64,000 nucleotides of DNA. Source: Membranipora membranacea. Its lineage: Eukaryota > Bryozoa > Gymnolaemata > Cheilostomatida > Membraniporidae. A model generated the notes under the pieces. That model was not told where the DNA came from, did not search any database, and was given only the letters and a program-made list of their open reading frames with translations. Position numbers and translations under genes: made by a program. Within the stretch, counting starts at the first letter, position 1; each line of letters begins with the position of its first letter. The DNA is taken from assembly GCA_914767715.1 (NCBI GenBank), contig OU612067.1, forward strand, positions 9,424,001-9,488,000, given 5' to 3'. Of this stretch, positions 62,948 through 64,000 are shown in pieces.

Positions 62948-64000
62948 CTGCAGCGAGAACACAGATTGATTAGTGCGGAACAGTCACAGAATATAGATGA
63001 AAGAAGTCTGGGCACCTCCAAACCCCCCCCCCCCCGCCGGTCCCCAGCCGGGAAAGGATGAAGGCTTTTCTGTTTAATACTGATTTGAATGCCTAAGTTA
63101 TCGATTTGGGAAGAGGTTTGGAGGCTTGTTGATGCTGCCTGTCACAATAGTATGTTGAGTGATGGTGTTCGGTTAAGACAGCTATATGAAATACTAGCTA
63201 TTATCATAAGCAGCCATCAGCGTCTAGCAGCAGACTGTACCCGCTATCCCCGATCTAGTAGCAGTGTGATCAGATAACACCTCGGAAAGATATTGGTATG
63301 TGTAACCCAAGCCAATGATATATAATACATCCAGGGCCTATACGTGAAATGACTGGAGTGACTTCCTCATGAGAAAAACTGATGTGGTAATCTTGAAAGT
63401 TTGGCTGTTACTGAGGTTCTGAAGCTGACACTTCAAAGCTCCCAACTGACACACTCTAAACCCTACCCTGGAGGGGACATTAAATCCCAGGGCTACATAT
63501 ATATCACCCACATCCCTTTGATTTAATCTTAAATAAATTTTGACAAAATTGACAAGCACCAGATAGTGACGGAGGAATATCCCATTATAATTTGAGAACT
63601 TTGTGTGTTTTGACGCATAAATCTTTACTCTTACATCATCACAAGTGAAATGTGGCAATAAACAGTCAATCCAGAGTTTGTTCTCCGTCACACATCTCAA
63701 ACTAATGTTTTGGTAATGGCTATTGAGCAGCCTAATGTCAAGGAAACTATGCTTTTTTGGGCAGATATCACTCTGGGCCACGATAGCAAATACCCTAATT
63801 GTCAACAATATTAAGAAGAAGTTGGTTGAAGATGTAATCTTGTTGCTTGTAAGGCAATGCCTAGTATCAAAAGGTAACATTTCAGGATTGCATTGCCGTC
63901 CAATAACGACTCCCATCAACAGATTGCCAGCTGCGGAGCCCAATCACCATTTTCAGGTATCATACCAAAAATATTGGAGAATATATGACAGTTGTTATTT
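62948..64000. other. Right end of window, upstream of last visible DLGAP exon
   Basis: Probably intron. It has a run of 12 C at about 63024-63035. A 201-codon minus-strand frame at 63338-63943 is long for this base composition but shows no motif, splice context or similarity I know; I do not call it a gene. Confidence 0.45.

Noticed and set aside
63338-63943. 201-codon minus-strand open frame
   Set aside because: Long but without recognisable motif, signal, splice context or homology; probably chance. A profile search would decide.

Overview
The window is nuclear DNA of an invertebrate animal. Its genes are split by GT-AG introns of about 0.2 to 10 kb, intergenic DNA is AT-rich, and several proteins are animal-specific: a DLGAP/GKAP scaffold, an SLC16-type transporter, and a secreted LPMO-like/EGF/DOMON protein. 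No species can be named. An early-branching or otherwise divergent marine invertebrate, for example a sponge, would fit, but that is a guess.

Layout. 1-9.4 kb: no gene that I can support; an 84-bp tandem repeat, an old diverged duplication (3.3-5.1 kb) and small palindromes. 9.58-20.15 kb (+): a 12-exon gene whose 828-residue product has a signal peptide, an N-terminal mature histidine as in copper-binding LPMO-like domains, an EGF module, two DOMON domains (the first split by a long Glu/Pro repeat) and a GPI-type tail. 22.27-27.05 kb (+): a gene for a very acidic protein built from small exons that all begin and end in phase 0. 30.06-34.02 kb (+): a decayed, partly tandem copy of that gene with stops and a frameshift. 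35.28-35.48 kb (-): an orphan C-terminal piece of a PHOSPHO-type phosphatase. 36.09-38.58 kb (+): a three-exon monocarboxylate-transporter-like gene. 40.14-42.52 kb (+): ribosomal protein L23, five exons, complete. 44.29-62.95 kb (-): ten exons of a DLGAP/GKAP homologue whose 5' end probably lies beyond the window, with a likely alternative first exon at 53.93-54.00 kb inside its 10-kb intron.

The most unusual feature is a scatter of very short (14-68 bp) palindromic inserts flanked by direct repeats of about 7 bp. Several share terminal sequences (CAATGA...TCATTG; AGGGAGGGTGGGA...; TCTTGACAAGCTT...). Because the acidic gene region is duplicated inside the window, four of these inserts can be compared with an empty paralogous site, which shows they are insertions. 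They behave like mobile elements but are much shorter than ordinary MITEs.

The genes do not form an evident functional unit. All exon limits below were read by eye from splice signals, phase and homology; transcripts would be needed to confirm UTRs and start sites.
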